Source: Candidatus Hydrogenedentota bacterium
GTDB taxonomy: Bacteria; Hydrogenedentota; Hydrogenedentia; Hydrogenedentales; SLHB01
Direction: 5' to 3'
DNA length: 14,086 nt
Assembly (NCBI GenBank): GCA_003552485.1
Contig: PUMX01000400.1
Coordinates: 1-14,086 of the forward strand
Shown: piece after piece, positions 1 to 7,166 of the stretch
Layout of the letters: every line of letters starts with the position of its first letter
How positions within the stretch are numbered: the first letter of the stretch is position 1
Made by a program: the position numbers and the translations under genes
The notes under the pieces: generated by a model
Databases searched by the model: none
What the model was told of the DNA's origin: nothing
Seen by the model: the letters and a program-made list of their open reading frames with translations, nothing else

Positions 1-33
1 AAGCCGCGAAGAATAGGGGCGCGGGAGCACGGG

Positions 34-74
34 ATCACATCCCCCCAATCCCCCTTCAGAAGGGGGACTTCTTG
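34..74. repeat. Hairpin repeat, copy 1
   Basis: This is the first of two 41-bp copies that match at about 35 of 41 positions. It holds an 8-bp perfect stem (TCCCCCTT at 49-56 and AAGGGGGA at 60-67) around a 3-base CAG loop, preceded by a run of C. Short C-rich/G-rich hairpin units of this style are common as dispersed multi-copy repeats between genes in many bacterial genomes. Whether this one acts as a terminator, an RNA-stability element or a passive repeat cannot be read from the sequence. Confidence 0.75.
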
Positions 75-78
75 CCGC

Positions 79-119
79 ATCACATCCCCCTAAATCCCCT
101 TCGCAAGGGGGACTTGTTG
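79..119. repeat. Hairpin repeat, copy 2
   Basis: Second copy of the 41-bp unit, starting 45 bp after the first (four bases between copies). It keeps the CCCCTT / AAGGGG stem (96-101 and 105-110) but the loop has changed to CGC, so the stem is conserved while the loop varies. That pattern suggests the hairpin itself is what is maintained. The two copies form a direct tandem downstream of the copper ATPase gene. Confidence 0.75.
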
Positions 120-200
120 TACCGCCGGCACGTAACCACGCCTTCAGCCTGTTGTGGAGGCTGGCATAGCAACGACTACCCCGCAGCGTCTGCGAAGAAC

Positions 201-218
201 GCATCCCGCCAGGGATGC
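201..218 (-). terminator. Possible terminator of the copper ATPase gene
   Basis: A perfect 7-bp stem (GCATCCC, 201-207; GGGATGC, 212-218) with a 4-base loop lies about 67 bases beyond the stop codon of the copper ATPase gene. Read on the minus strand the stem is followed by GTTCTTCG, which is only weakly U-rich, so intrinsic termination is possible but not assured. Confidence 0.4.
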
Positions 219-285
219 CTCTGGCTAGCTTCCGCGGCGTCGGTCTAATACCCGCGGGTTTGGATGAGCGCCGACTGGATGCTCG

Positions 286-2895
286 TCATGTCCGGAAGCG
301 TTTCAGGCGAAGGGCGTTACCGACGACGCTTAGCGAGCTGCCGGCCATGGCGAGTTCGGCGATGAGCGGGTGGAGCATGCCAAAGACGGCCATCGGGATC
401 GCGACGACGTTGTAGCCGAAGGCCCAGAACAGGTTTTGTTTGATCTTGCGGAAGGTGGCCTTGGACAGGCGCACGGCGGTGACGAGTCCGCGCAGGTCGC
501 CACTGACCAGGGTAATGTCGGCCGCTTCGATGGCCACGTCGGCGCCGGCGCCGATTGCGATACCCACGTCGGCTTGAGCGAGCGCGGCGGCGTCGTTGAT
601 GCCGTCGCCGACCATGGCGGTGCGCCCGTGTTGGTCTTGCAAGGCTATCACGGCCTTGCGTTTTTCGGCGGGGAACACATTGGCGCGCACGTCGTCGATG
701 CCCAGCTCATCGGCGATGGCCCGGGCCGTGCGTTCGTTGTCGCCGGTGATCATCGCAACTTTCAGGCCGAGATCGTGCAGCGCTTCGACTGTTTCTCTGG
801 CTTCGTCTTTTAGCGTGTCGGCCACGGCGAGCACGCCCACGGCGGCGTCATCGCGGCTCACGACGACTACCGTCTGCCCTGCGGCTTGGTATTGCGCAAG
901 CGGGTCTTCGAGCGCGCCAAGGCCGATGTTGGCGTCCCGCATCATGTCGGGCCGCCCCACGCGCACGCTTACGCCGCGGTAGAGCGCTGTGGCGCCTAAG
1001 CCGGATACCGCCTGAAACCCCGTCACCTCGTGAGGGGTCACGCCGTTGGCTTGGGCGTGGCTGACGATAGCCTGTGCGATAGGGTGCTCGCTGTGCTGGT
1101 CCACGCCGGCGGCGAGCGCCAGCACGTCTTCCTGCGCCAGGCCCGCGGCCGGTGTGACGCCGGTGACTTCCGGTTGTCCTTTCGTGAGCGTACCGGTCTT
1201 GTCCAGCGCGATGGCGCGCACGCCGCCCATGGCCTGAATGGCTTCGCCATTGCGGATCAGGATGCCGCGCGAAGCGCCCAAGCCTGTGCCCACCATGAGC
1301 GCCGTAGGGGTTGCGAGCCCCATGGCGCAGGGGCATGCGATGACGAGCACGGCGACGGCGGCGAAGATGGCAAGGGTCAGCGTCGATCCGCTGAGGTCAA
1401 TCCACGGAAGCACGGGCGCCGCCCATGCGGCGATGGCTTGCAGCGTTTCGGGAAAGATCATCCAGGCCATGAACGTGCTCACAGCGAGAACGACCACCAC
1501 GGGCACGAACACGCCCGTTACGCGGTCGGCGAAATCCTGAATCGGCACTTTCGTGCCCTGCGCCTCCTGCACAATACGCACAACTTGGGCGAGAAACGTG
1601 TCCTGGCCGACACGGGTAGCCTCGACGCGCAGCGCGCCGGTGGTGTTAATGGTTGCGCCGATAACGTTGTCCCCGGCTTGCTTGTCGACGGGAATGGATT
1701 CGCCGGTAGCCATGGACTCATCCACCGCGCTTTGCCCATCGACGACTTGGCCGTCAGCCGGAATTTTCTCGCCGGGCCGGATAATCATGATGTCGCCGAC
1801 GTTTACCTCGTTGACCGGCACTTCAATTTCCTCGCCATTTCTTTCCACGCGGGCTGTCTTGGCGCCCAGTTCGAGCAGTTGGCGGATGGCTTGCGATGCG
1901 CGGCCGCGCGCGCGCGCTTCGAGGTAACGGCCGGTGAGATGGAACGCCATGATCATGGCGGCGATGGCCGCGTAACTCGCCACGGGCAAGCCGAGGAGCG
2001 CGAAAGGTCCCGTGATGAAGGCGGCGATCGTGCCCAACGTCACCAGCGCGTCCATGTTTGGCCTGCCGTGCAGGCTTGTCTTGATTCCCTTGGCGTATGT
2101 CTGTAAGCCCGCCACCGCAAGTACGGGCAGGGCCAGCGCGATCTCGATGGGTAGATAGAACGGGAAATGCACTCCGGCCATGTGGAGAAGCATCAGCACT
2201 GCGACCGGTCCCGTGAGCGCCCAAGCGATGATCAGCCGGCGTTTCGCGGCGCGGTAATCTAGCGCCGTGGAGTCCTCTGTATCGGCGGCGTCGGGGATGG
2301 CTGCGTCGTAGCCCGCCGCTTTCACTGTCTCGATCAAAGATTCTGCTCTGGCCACGGCGGGATCGTGCGTGACACGGGCTTCGTGCGTGGACAGATTGAC
2401 CGAGGCGGCGCTCACTCCGGCCGCCTGTTGCAGCGCCGTCTCGACAGCGCGCGCGCACCCCGCGCACGTCATGCCGGACACCTTGAGCGTCGTTTGTGTC
2501 GCCGTCGTCTTGACGCCATATCCGTAAGCTTGCAACGTTTGGGCGAAGGCGTCTTCATCTACAAGTTCGGGATCATAGGCCACCCGCGCCTGCTCCGCAG
2601 CGAGATTGACGGTGACATCCTCGACTCCTTCAAGCCCTCCTAGCGCGTGTTCGACGGCGCGCGCGCAACTGCCGCAGGTCATGCCGGAAACAGGCAGATC
2701 AATCGTTTGCGCGGGCGCTGGATGCTTTTGCTCGTTTGTAGGGCTAGGGCCATTGCCCAAGTAGTGCTCGGGGTTCTGCTCAAATAGAGCCTTGCACTTT
2801 TCGCCACAAAAGTAGTAGGTGGCGCCGTCGTAAGCGCTTCGCCACCGCGCCGTATCGGCGTCTACTTCCATGGCGCATACTGGATCTCTGTACAT
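286..2895 (-). CDS. copA: Copper-exporting P1B-type ATPase with YHS domain
   Basis: An 869-residue inner-membrane pump expected to export Cu(I) from the cytoplasm using ATP. In order: a YHS metal-binding domain (1-47, Cys7, Cys30, Cys34); two HMA domains with GMTCxxC motifs (Cys74/Cys77 and Cys144/Cys147); membrane segments from about 222; the actuator TGES (397-400); the membrane CPC metal site (521-523); the phosphorylation motif DKTGTLT (Asp565); the HP dipeptide (604-605); TGDN (717-720); and the hinge GDGIND (763-768). The later helices hold Tyr828-Asn829 and Met850xxSer853, the set expected for Cu(I)/Ag(I) rather than Zn/Cd pumps. The open frame extends 18 codons further upstream, but the ATG at 2895 has an AGGAG 9 bases before it and starts exactly at the YHS domain, so I prefer it. 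The ORF looks complete and intact. No CueR/CsoR gene is adjacent. Silver is the main alternative substrate. Confidence 0.96.
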   Translation of the reverse strand: MYRDPVCAMEVDADTARWRSAYDGATYYFCGEKCKALFEQNPEHYLGNGPSPTNEQKHPAPAQTIDLPVSGMTCGSCARAVEHALGGLEGVEDVTVNLAAEQARVAYDPELVDEDAFAQTLQAYGYGVKTTATQTTLKVSGMTCAGCARAVETALQQAAGVSAASVNLSTHEARVTHDPAVARAESLIETVKAAGYDAAIPDAADTEDSTALDYRAAKRRLIIAWALTGPVAVLMLLHMAGVHFPFYLPIEIALALPVLAVAGLQTYAKGIKTSLHGRPNMDALVTLGTIAAFITGPFALLGLPVASYAAIAAMIMAFHLTGRYLEARARGRASQAIRQLLELGAKTARVERNGEEIEVPVNEVNVGDIMIIRPGEKIPADGQVVDGQSAVDESMATGESIPVDKQAGDNVIGATINTTGALRVEATRVGQDTFLAQVVRIVQEAQGTKVPIQDFADRVTGVFVPVVVVLAVSTFMAWMIFPETLQAIAAWAAPVLPWIDLSGSTLTLAIFAAVAVLVIACPCAMGLATPTALMVGTGLGASRGILIRNGEAIQAMGGVRAIALDKTGTLTKGQPEVTGVTPAAGLAQEDVLALAAGVDQHSEHPIAQAIVSHAQANGVTPHEVTGFQAVSGLGATALYRGVSVRVGRPDMMRDANIGLGALEDPLAQYQAAGQTVVVVSRDDAAVGVLAVADTLKDEARETVEALHDLGLKVAMITGDNERTARAIADELGIDDVRANVFPAEKRKAVIALQDQHGRTAMVGDGINDAAALAQADVGIAIGAGADVAIEAADITLVSGDLRGLVTAVRLSKATFRKIKQNLFWAFGYNVVAIPMAVFGMLHPLIAELAMAGSSLSVVGNALRLKRFRT

Positions 2896-2904
2896 AAAGG
2901 CGCA

Positions 2905-2909
2905 CTCCT
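2905..2909 (-). promoter_or_regulatory. Ribosome binding site fixing the copA start
   Basis: AGGAG on the minus strand, 9 bases before the ATG at 2895. It supports that start over the upstream in-frame ATG at 2949. Confidence 0.7.
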
Positions 2910-3014
2910 GAAATATGCCGTCTATTGATGACAAGCCAGCCGGGGGCAATCGGCCCTCTAACTCGCAACTAAGGGTAACAGATAGTCTCCCCTCGCGTGT
3001 TCCCGCCTTGCCCG

Positions 3015-3026
3015 GGCGAATTCGCC
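3015..3026. repeat. 12-bp perfect palindrome
   Basis: GGCGAATTCGCC reads the same on both strands and sits 42 bases before the -35 box at 3069. It could be an operator for either divergent gene, but a palindrome of this length can also arise by chance, and no second copy was seen in the window. Confidence 0.4.
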
Positions 3027-3068
3027 AGCCTACGGTCCGGTTCGAGCTTATTCGATTTAGAATTGGTG

Positions 3069-3097
3069 TTGACGGACTTCGGGATGAAGTGTATAAA
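3069..3097 (+). promoter_or_regulatory. Sigma70-type promoter
   Basis: TTGACG (3069-3074) and TATAAA (3092-3097) are separated by exactly 17 bases, each matching five of six consensus positions. Transcription would begin near 3104 and run right into the unknown gene and the RNA methyltransferase, giving an untranslated leader of roughly 260 bases. This is the clearest promoter in the window. Confidence 0.7.
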
Positions 3098-3150
3098 ATG
3101 CCTTATTAGCGGAAGTGTTAGCGGCCAGCCGTCGCGATGCGGGTTTGTTC

Positions 3151-3270
3151 CTAGCGTAAGCCCGACGCCGGAATACGCCGCCCGGAGCCGCTGTTGTTTG
3201 CGATGATTGCGCGCCAGCCCCAGAATAGCATGGAGGCCAGCGCCAATACGACCGCGGTAGGGGGGGGAAC
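3151..3270 (-). pseudogene. Possible PEP-CTERM-like tail relic
   Basis: A minus-strand frame reads VPPPTAVVLALASM, then a hydrophobic FWGW stretch, then Arg-containing residues (GRRIP), ending at a TAG (3151-3153): 39 residues. The order Pro-rich box, hydrophobic helix, basic tail resembles a PEP-CTERM sorting signal, but the canonical Pro-Glu-Pro is Pro-Pro-Pro here. The frame stays open upstream to a TAA at 3382-3384 but has no good start codon or ribosome site, and it lies antisense in the leader of another gene. The VPPP part is encoded by a run of eight C, a place where indels and sequencing errors are common. It may equally be a chance open frame. Confidence 0.2.
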
Positions 3271-3344
3271 AAGCTTGCCGAAAGGATAGTTTTTCGCCAC
3301 CTTAGCTGCGCAGCCGGAGTAGGCCGGCAGCGTGATCTTTTGAA

Positions 3345-3350
3345 AGGAGG
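3345..3350 (+). promoter_or_regulatory. Ribosome binding site with long spacing
   Basis: AGGAGG, a full consensus site, lies 14 bases before the ATG at 3365, longer than the usual 5-10. No other in-frame start lies closer, so the ATG at 3365 is still the best choice. Confidence 0.6.
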
Positions 3351-3364
3351 TCTTCCGAACCGCT

Positions 3365-4114
3365 ATGGATGAAGCTCGTGCTTATACCTATGTGGATCGA
3401 TCACGAGCCACTGTTGGCAACCGATGGTTCGAGCGCTCCTGGTCGGCCTTTCTCGGCAATACCAACAGCCTCTTTCATCAACGCGCCGAAATGGAGTGGA
3501 TTGCGTCGCGGTGTGCTGAATTTGAGGTCGTGTGCGACGACGCCTCATGGGACGTCATGGATTTTGGCGAAGTCAGTTGGAGCGAGGAAAACAGCCGGCT
3601 AGGCGCCACCCTGGTGGCCCGCCAGGAACGCCCCGGCTTCGAGGTGACGGTGTCCACGCTCGCGTACCATGACAATCCCGGCATGCGGCGCTCGATCAGT
3701 CTGCGCAACACCAGCCGTGAACGTATCATCGTGCGCCGGGTGGCCGTCGAGCAGTTGCCCGTGTGGTGTGAGGGGTTGCGAGTGCTCAGCCACGGGTTCG
3801 AGCGGGAACATGAAACCCTTGAATGGGATACCGAGGAACGCGGCCCTGCGTTGACCTTGGATGGGTATGGTTTGTTCGTCGGAGTGGAAGGGGGCGCGCG
3901 CTTCTCCGTGTTCACCCGCGAGCCCAACGTATGCAGTATCTTCGTGGATGGCCCCCGGTCTCTCGACCCCAGCGCCGTTTGGCAAATGCCCCCAGCCTTC
4001 ATTCTGCCATTCAGCGGCGACATTGGCGACGCGTCCCGCAGCACGCTTGCGGAATTGCTCATGCGATTGCGGGAGAAGACGCCGCGCCAACCCGACCCGC
4101 CGGGCGGCGGTTAA
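3365..4114 (+). CDS. Unrecognised beta-rich 249-aa protein
   Basis: I do not recognise this protein with confidence. The 249-residue product has no signal peptide or membrane segment, so it is probably cytoplasmic. It opens with a VGNRWFERSW stretch (17-26), is rich in alternating hydrophobic/charged residues typical of beta strands, and has a segment at about 101-134 (PGMRRSISLRNTS, then IIVRRVAVEQLPV) whose style recalls the N-terminal beta-supersandwich of GH36 alpha-galactosidases. No catalytic barrel follows, so if the resemblance is real this is the sandwich alone. The C-terminus is Pro/Gly-rich (240-249). The start codon is supported by AGGAGG, though with 14-base spacing. The stop is 3 bases before the ATG of the RNA methyltransferase, so the two genes are very likely co-transcribed and perhaps translationally coupled. 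Codon choice matches neighbouring genes, which supports a real gene. Confidence 0.75.
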   Translation: MDEARAYTYVDRSRATVGNRWFERSWSAFLGNTNSLFHQRAEMEWIASRCAEFEVVCDDASWDVMDFGEVSWSEENSRLGATLVARQERPGFEVTVSTLAYHDNPGMRRSISLRNTSRERIIVRRVAVEQLPVWCEGLRVLSHGFEREHETLEWDTEERGPALTLDGYGLFVGVEGGARFSVFTREPNVCSIFVDGPRSLDPSAVWQMPPAFILPFSGDIGDASRSTLAELLMRLREKTPRQPDPPGGG

Positions 4115-4117
4115 GCC

Positions 4118-5266
4118 ATGACGACCCGCCTCGCCATTACTGGCGTGGTGCATGGGGGCCACGGCATTGCGCGCACCGATGAAGGCGCATGCCTGGCGCC
4201 CGGCGCCCTGCCCGGCGATGTCATCGAAGCCTCCGTGCTGGAGCGAGTCCGCAAGGTCCTCTGGGCGCAGGACTACACGGTGGTGGAGCCTTCTCCCCAC
4301 CGCGCGGCGCTCGAGTGTCCCAACGTGAACGCGTGCGGCGCTTGCCCTTGGCTCCACTTCGCCTATCCCGGGCAAGCCGAATGGAAACGGCGCATTGTGC
4401 AGGAAACCCTATCGCGCTTGGGCGGCCTGACCGTCGAGGTGGATTGGCGCGAGGATCCTGCGTGGCGGCTCGGCTACCGCACCCGCGCCACACTTCACAG
4501 CGACGGCGAAGCGTGGGGCTTCCATGCCCGGCGCTCCCACCGCGTCGCCGCAATGACGCAGTGCCTGCTGTGTCACGAGAAGCTCAACGCGGTTATTGCC
4601 CGCTTGCCGCGCGGCGTTCCCGGCGGCAGCGTGGAAATCACCGTTGACCCCGAAGGCGAGGCGGCGCTTGCGTGGACCCGCACGCCCGCCGAACCGTTGC
4701 GCAAAGCCTTTCCAGAACTCGCTTACCCGAAACAGCAAGGCCCACGTCCCCGTTTCCTTTTCGACGGCGTTCCCGTGGTCGCGGGCGGGTTCAGCCAGGC
4801 GTCGCTGCTGCTCAACCGGCTGCTTCGAGGCGCGGTGCATGAGTTTGCGGGCTGCCCCGAAACTGTGCTCGACCTCTACTGCGGCAACGGCAACCTCTCA
4901 CTGGGCTTTGGCTCGGAAACCGAGGTATTGGGCGTCGATCATAACCGCGCGGCTATCGAAGCAGCGGACAGTCAGCGGCCCGGGGCCTACCGGCAAGGCG
5001 GGGAAGACCTTTTCCGGCGCACGATTAAGGACCGCCGCTGGGACGTTATCATCCTCGATCCGCCGCGCCAGGGCGCCAAGGAAATCACTGGCGCGTTGGC
5101 AAAGGCGCGTGCGGATAGCCTTATCTACGTTTCCTGCGACCCCGCTGCGATGGCGCGCGACCTGCGCCGCCTCACTGCGGCGGGGTGGACAATCCACCAG
5201 TTATGCGCCCTGGACCTATTCCCTCATGTGCCGCACATCGAGACCGTTGCGCTACTGAAACCGTGA
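4118..5266 (+). CDS. RNA m5U methyltransferase (RlmD/RlmC/TrmA family)
   Basis: A cytoplasmic SAM-dependent enzyme expected to methylate C5 of a uridine in 23S rRNA or tRNA. The N-terminus (1-58) looks like a TRAM RNA-binding domain. Cys67, Cys73 and Cys76 have the CX5CX2C spacing of the RlmD (RumA) [4Fe-4S] cluster, with Cys149 as the likely fourth ligand. The methyltransferase core has SAM motif I (LDLYCGNGN, 251-259), DPPR (314-317), the nucleophile Cys340 in YVSCDP, and the general base Glu375 in HIETV. At 382 residues it is somewhat shorter than E. coli RlmD (433) but has every catalytic element. The ATG lies 3 bases after the stop of the unknown gene. The exact target (U1939, U747 or tRNA U54) cannot be assigned from sequence alone; the Fe-S cluster argues for an RlmD/RlmC-type rather than classical E. 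coli TrmA. It converges with the SulP gene with about 43 bases between. Confidence 0.9.
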   Translation: MTTRLAITGVVHGGHGIARTDEGACLAPGALPGDVIEASVLERVRKVLWAQDYTVVEPSPHRAALECPNVNACGACPWLHFAYPGQAEWKRRIVQETLSRLGGLTVEVDWREDPAWRLGYRTRATLHSDGEAWGFHARRSHRVAAMTQCLLCHEKLNAVIARLPRGVPGGSVEITVDPEGEAALAWTRTPAEPLRKAFPELAYPKQQGPRPRFLFDGVPVVAGGFSQASLLLNRLLRGAVHEFAGCPETVLDLYCGNGNLSLGFGSETEVLGVDHNRAAIEAADSQRPGAYRQGGEDLFRRTIKDRRWDVIILDPPRQGAKEITGALAKARADSLIYVSCDPAAMARDLRRLTAAGWTIHQLCALDLFPHVPHIETVALLKP

Positions 5267-5309
5267 AAAGGTACGGGGCGGAGCCGAGGGTGAATGCTCG
5301 CTGGTTCCC

Positions 5310-6980
5310 TTATGTGTCAAAGGAGTCCTCCACGCCTTCGGCGGCGTCGTCGATGGTCATGTAAAAGCGGAGTTCGCGTTCATTCCCGGCTGCGCGCCGG
5401 ATGAGGTCGCGGACGGGCCCCTTTACTTCGGCGAGACGCACGTCGACCCCGCGCGCGCTCAGTTGATCCATGAGCTCCAGGAGCTGCTCGACGCCCGTCG
5501 AGTCGATGTCGTTCACGCCGTTCAGATCCAGCACGAGGCGCCGGACCCCAGGCGTGCGCGCAATGACTCCGTATACTTGGTCGCGCACGTACTCGGCATT
5601 TGCAAAATGCATGGGACCGTCCGGACGGAAGATGAGCAGACCTTCCACGGGCTGTGTATCGTAGCGGTTGATGTTGCGGTAGACCGCCTTGCCGGGCACG
5701 CGGCCCAGCACCGCGCAGTGAGGCCGCGCCGAGCGGTACACGAGCATGAGGACCGATAACGTCACGCCAAGCAGTATGCCCTCCTTCACGCCAAGGAACA
5801 GCGTGCCGCCGAACGCCGCGAGGAACAGATAGCGGTCGTAGTGGCCCAGCCGCCAGAGCCGCACGAAGTGACTCGTCTCAATGAGTCCGTAGACCGCCAC
5901 TAGGATGACGGCGGCGAGTATGGCGTTGGGCAGGTAATAGAAGAGTGGCGTGAGGAACAGAAGCGTAACGGCTACAATGGCCGCGCTCACGCCGCCGGCG
6001 AGTCCAGTTCGCGCGCCAGCGTCGTAGTTGACGGCCGTGCGGGAGAATCCGCCGGTCACCGGAAAGGCGTGAAACAGCGAGCCGCCGATATTTGCGGCGC
6101 CCAAGGCGATTAGCTCTTGGTTGGCGTCCACTTCATAATCGCCGGCCTTGCGCTGGATCACTTTTGCCACGGCAATGGATTCCATGAATCCGACGAGGGC
6201 TATAGCAAGCGCCATCGGGAAGAGCGCCGTCACAGAGGTCCATTCAAGCGGGGGAACAGCGAAACCTGGCAGGCCCGCCGGTATCTCGCCGACGATGCGA
6301 ACGCCCCGCGCGTCCAGCCCGGTAAACGCGACCAGCAGTACGCCCGCCACGACGGCGGCCAGGGCGGCGGGCGCACGGGGCGCCGCCCTCTTCAGTGCGA
6401 CGATCAACAGTATAGCGCCAACGCCGATCGCCAGAGTCCAGGGATTGGTTTGGGACAGTTGCTCGCCGATCCCGTAAACGACTTGGTGGAGTCCGCCGGA
6501 CACCGCCTCGACGCCCAGCAGGTGGTGGAGTTGGCTGAGGCCGATGACAATGGCGGCGGCGGAGATGAAGCCGGACAGCACCGGATGGGACAGCAGGTTG
6601 ACAAGGAAACCCATCCGCATGAAGCCAAACGCTAGCTGGATCACGCCGATCATCAGGGCGAGCAACACGCTCAAGGCAATGTGCTCTTCGGGAGAGTCCG
6701 CAAGAGGCGCCACTGCCGAGGCGACCAACAGGGCGATGAGCGCCACCGGCCCGACCGCCAGATGCCGTGAGGTTCCGAACACTGCGTAGATGACTAACGG
6801 GACAACGGCGGCGTATAACCCATACTCCGGCGGCAGGCCCGCGATCAGCGCGTAGGCCATGCCTTGGGGGATCAGCATAACCCCGACCGTGACGCCTGCG
6901 GCCAAATCGCCTTTGAGCCAATCCTTCTCGTAGCGGGGCAGCCAAGTCAGTATGGGAAGGAATCTGCGCACGCGAGTCAC
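5310..6980 (-). CDS. SulP/SLC26-family anion transporter with STAS domain
   Basis: A 556-residue inner-membrane transporter, likely for sulfate or a related anion (some family members carry bicarbonate). The SulP signature is at about 38-80 (PQGMAYALIAGLPPEYGLYA, then FGTSRHLAVGPVA), and the second conserved block at 295-318 contains PVTGGFSRTAVN. Many hydrophobic segments run to about 415, followed by a cytoplasmic STAS domain (about 440-545) with the DIDSTG loop (491-496). The length is normal for the family. The proposed start is a GTG at 6980 with a poor ribosome site (GGGGG only 2 bases away); the GTG at codon 4 would put that G-run 11 bases away and is a realistic alternative. It lies 186 bases downstream of the persulfide dioxygenase-rhodanese gene on the same strand, which suggests sulfate or sulfite as cargo, but that is inference. 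Confidence 0.93.
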   Translation of the reverse strand: MTRVRRFLPILTWLPRYEKDWLKGDLAAGVTVGVMLIPQGMAYALIAGLPPEYGLYAAVVPLVIYAVFGTSRHLAVGPVALIALLVASAVAPLADSPEEHIALSVLLALMIGVIQLAFGFMRMGFLVNLLSHPVLSGFISAAAIVIGLSQLHHLLGVEAVSGGLHQVVYGIGEQLSQTNPWTLAIGVGAILLIVALKRAAPRAPAALAAVVAGVLLVAFTGLDARGVRIVGEIPAGLPGFAVPPLEWTSVTALFPMALAIALVGFMESIAVAKVIQRKAGDYEVDANQELIALGAANIGGSLFHAFPVTGGFSRTAVNYDAGARTGLAGGVSAAIVAVTLLFLTPLFYYLPNAILAAVILVAVYGLIETSHFVRLWRLGHYDRYLFLAAFGGTLFLGVKEGILLGVTLSVLMLVYRSARPHCAVLGRVPGKAVYRNINRYDTQPVEGLLIFRPDGPMHFANAEYVRDQVYGVIARTPGVRRLVLDLNGVNDIDSTGVEQLLELMDQLSARGVDVRLAEVKGPVRDLIRRAAGNERELRFYMTIDDAAEGVEDSFDT

Positions 6981-7079
6981 GACCCCCGGTGTTTAGCGTC
7001 CAGCATCACGCGACATCTGCCCCCGGCCGGCCAAAAGCGGCTGTCAATTCGCACTGTCTGCGGGCCCATTCGTAACGGG

Positions 7080-7133
7080 CGCGGCCATTGGCGCAACGCG
7101 GAACCGGCGCGAACCATGAAGCCAATGGCCGCG
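7080..7133. repeat. 13-bp perfect inverted repeat between sulfur genes
   Basis: CGCGGCCATTGGC (7080-7092) and GCCAATGGCCGCG (7121-7133) form a perfect 13-bp stem with a 28-base loop. It begins 34 bases after the stop of the dioxygenase-rhodanese gene and ends 99 bases before the SulP start. There is no following T-tract, so it is not a standard intrinsic terminator. It could be a 3' RNA-stabilising hairpin, an attenuator, or a wide operator for SulP. Confidence 0.6.
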
Positions 7134-7166
7134 GCCAACCGGGCAGTCGCAGGGGGCGCATAGCCT

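Larger units (their letters stand above)
2896..3364. other. Long intergenic region between divergent genes
   Basis: About 470 bases separate the copper ATPase (leftward) from the unknown gene (rightward). It holds a perfect 12-bp palindrome (3015-3026), a near-consensus promoter (3069-3097), a short direct repeat TTAGCGG at 3105-3111 and 3118-3124, an antisense PEP-CTERM-like relic (3151-3270) that includes an 8-base G run (3260-3267), and a Shine-Dalgarno site at 3345-3350. I found no convincing copper-responsive operator and no confident leftward promoter for the ATPase. Confidence 0.7.

Noticed and set aside
34..119. A minimal CRISPR-like array
   Set aside because: Only two copies with a four-base gap and internal hairpins; no spacers of proper length and no cas genes.
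1030..2106. A 358-codon open frame on the plus strand
   Set aside because: It lies wholly antisense to the copper ATPase, has composition typical of a GC-rich shadow frame, and shows no recognisable domain or ribosome site.
3599..4375. A 258-codon minus-strand frame across the unknown gene and methyltransferase start
   Set aside because: It overlaps two better-supported plus-strand genes and has no motif; the plus-strand frames have coherent domains and start signals.
6117..6635. A 172-codon plus-strand frame
   Set aside because: It is antisense to conserved SulP membrane segments, rich in Arg/Gly/His as expected of a shadow frame.
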